A program made the position numbers and the translations under genes. Below, one piece after another: positions 22,522 to 22,770 of a stretch of DNA of 22,770 nt. How positions within the stretch are numbered: position 1 is the first letter of the stretch; each line of letters begins with the position of its first letter. This stretch comes from an uncultured Clostridia bacterium. GTDB taxonomy: Bacteria > Bacillota > Clostridia > Oscillospirales > Ruminococcaceae. The stretch spans positions 1 through 22,770 of the forward strand of contig CALATN010000194.1 in the NCBI GenBank assembly GCA_937891895.1. Direction: 5' to 3'. Under the pieces are notes generated by a model. The model was not told where the DNA came from. It did not search any database and was given only the letters and a program-made list of their open reading frames with translations.

Positions 22522-22770
22522 ATGGAAGAATTATTAGTTTACGCGATATTGATATGTGAGGGTTTTGATTTGGAAGATGAATTTCAGAGCCGCCTTGATG
22601 AAATGTTTCTCAATAATCCGAATAATAATGATTTATTAGAATTAGAATGTATGAGTAATATCAAAAATCAAATTGTTTACATAAGAGCAAACTTTGATTA
22701 CAATAATATCAACATTGAAAGCTTTGGTAAAACGTTGATGAAAAAGTTAACTGTGGCATATCATTCTACA
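22522..22770 (+). CDS. Unidentified protein (5' part; cut by window end)
   Basis: 83 codons without a stop run from ATG 22522 to the window end, starting MEELLVYAILICEGFDLEDE and rich in Asn, Leu, Asp and Glu with alternating helix-like stretches. No family recognised and no signal peptide or membrane segment seen. AGGGAG lies 8 bases before the ATG, inside the end of the GNAT gene, and only 3 bases separate the two, so it is probably translated from the GNAT transcript. Codon use is A/T-ending like its neighbour. Confidence 0.6.
   Translation, partial: MEELLVYAILICEGFDLEDEFQSRLDEMFLNNPNNNDLLELECMSNIKNQIVYIRANFDYNNINIESFGKTLMKKLTVAYHST

Noticed and set aside
1..22770. CRISPR array, tRNA/rRNA genes, insertion sequences, prophage or defence genes
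   Set aside because: No regularly spaced repeats, no cloverleaf recognised, no transposase or integrase motif and no flanking inverted repeats were seen.

Overview
The window looks like a chromosomal stretch of a Gram-positive, endospore-forming, anaerobic Clostridia, most likely Ruminococcaceae/Oscillospirales and Ruminococcus-like. This is inferred from several things: a lipoprotein GH5 cellulase with a CBM2-like domain, a GH31 alpha-xylosidase, spoIVA beside a SipL-type gene, single-chain PurL, AGGAGG-type ribosome sites, AT-rich intergenic DNA and sigma-A promoters with 17-bp spacers. No mobile element, tRNA, rRNA or CRISPR array was seen, and most of the window is ordinary core genome.

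Layout. (1) 1-1737, minus strand: a unit of M50 site-2 protease, scpA and scpB (cut by the window edge), the last two giving the Smc-ScpAB chromosome segregation complex. (2) 1808-2126, plus: rpmB (ribosomal L28) with its own promoter and terminator. (3) 6573-2160, minus: D-Ala-D-Ala carboxypeptidase, ung, lipoprotein GH5 cellulase and a small membrane protein, packed with gaps of 0-27 bases behind one visible promoter. (4) 6615-9067, plus: Na+/Ca2+ exchanger, pyridoxal kinase family protein, and a trmL gene with no ATG/GTG/TTG start that apparently begins at ATT. (5) 9076-10271, plus: monocistronic pyrB carrying a PyrI-like four-cysteine tail, convergent with (6) a minus-strand HPr-like gene lacking the phosphorylatable histidine. 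(7) 10762-15835, plus: mtaB then the large purL, which has its own promoter inside the end of mtaB. (8) 15868-16335, plus: a GNAT acetyltransferase, convergent with (9) sipL-spoIVA on the minus strand (spore coat basement layer). (10) 19550-21988, plus: a GH31 alpha-xylosidase with a palindromic operator candidate over its start point. (11) 21989-22770, plus: a second GNAT gene followed by an unidentified gene cut by the window end.

How they fit together: housekeeping functions (chromosome segregation, ribosome, tRNA modification, DNA repair, pyrimidine and purine synthesis, wall remodelling) are interleaved with sporulation coat assembly and two plant cell-wall glycosidases that could act in sequence on cellulose/xyloglucan. 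I did not find a clearly new multi-gene system. The best points for a second look are the ATT-initiated trmL, the zinc-tailed PyrB, the His-less HPr, the sipL-spoIVA pairing and the GH31 operator.
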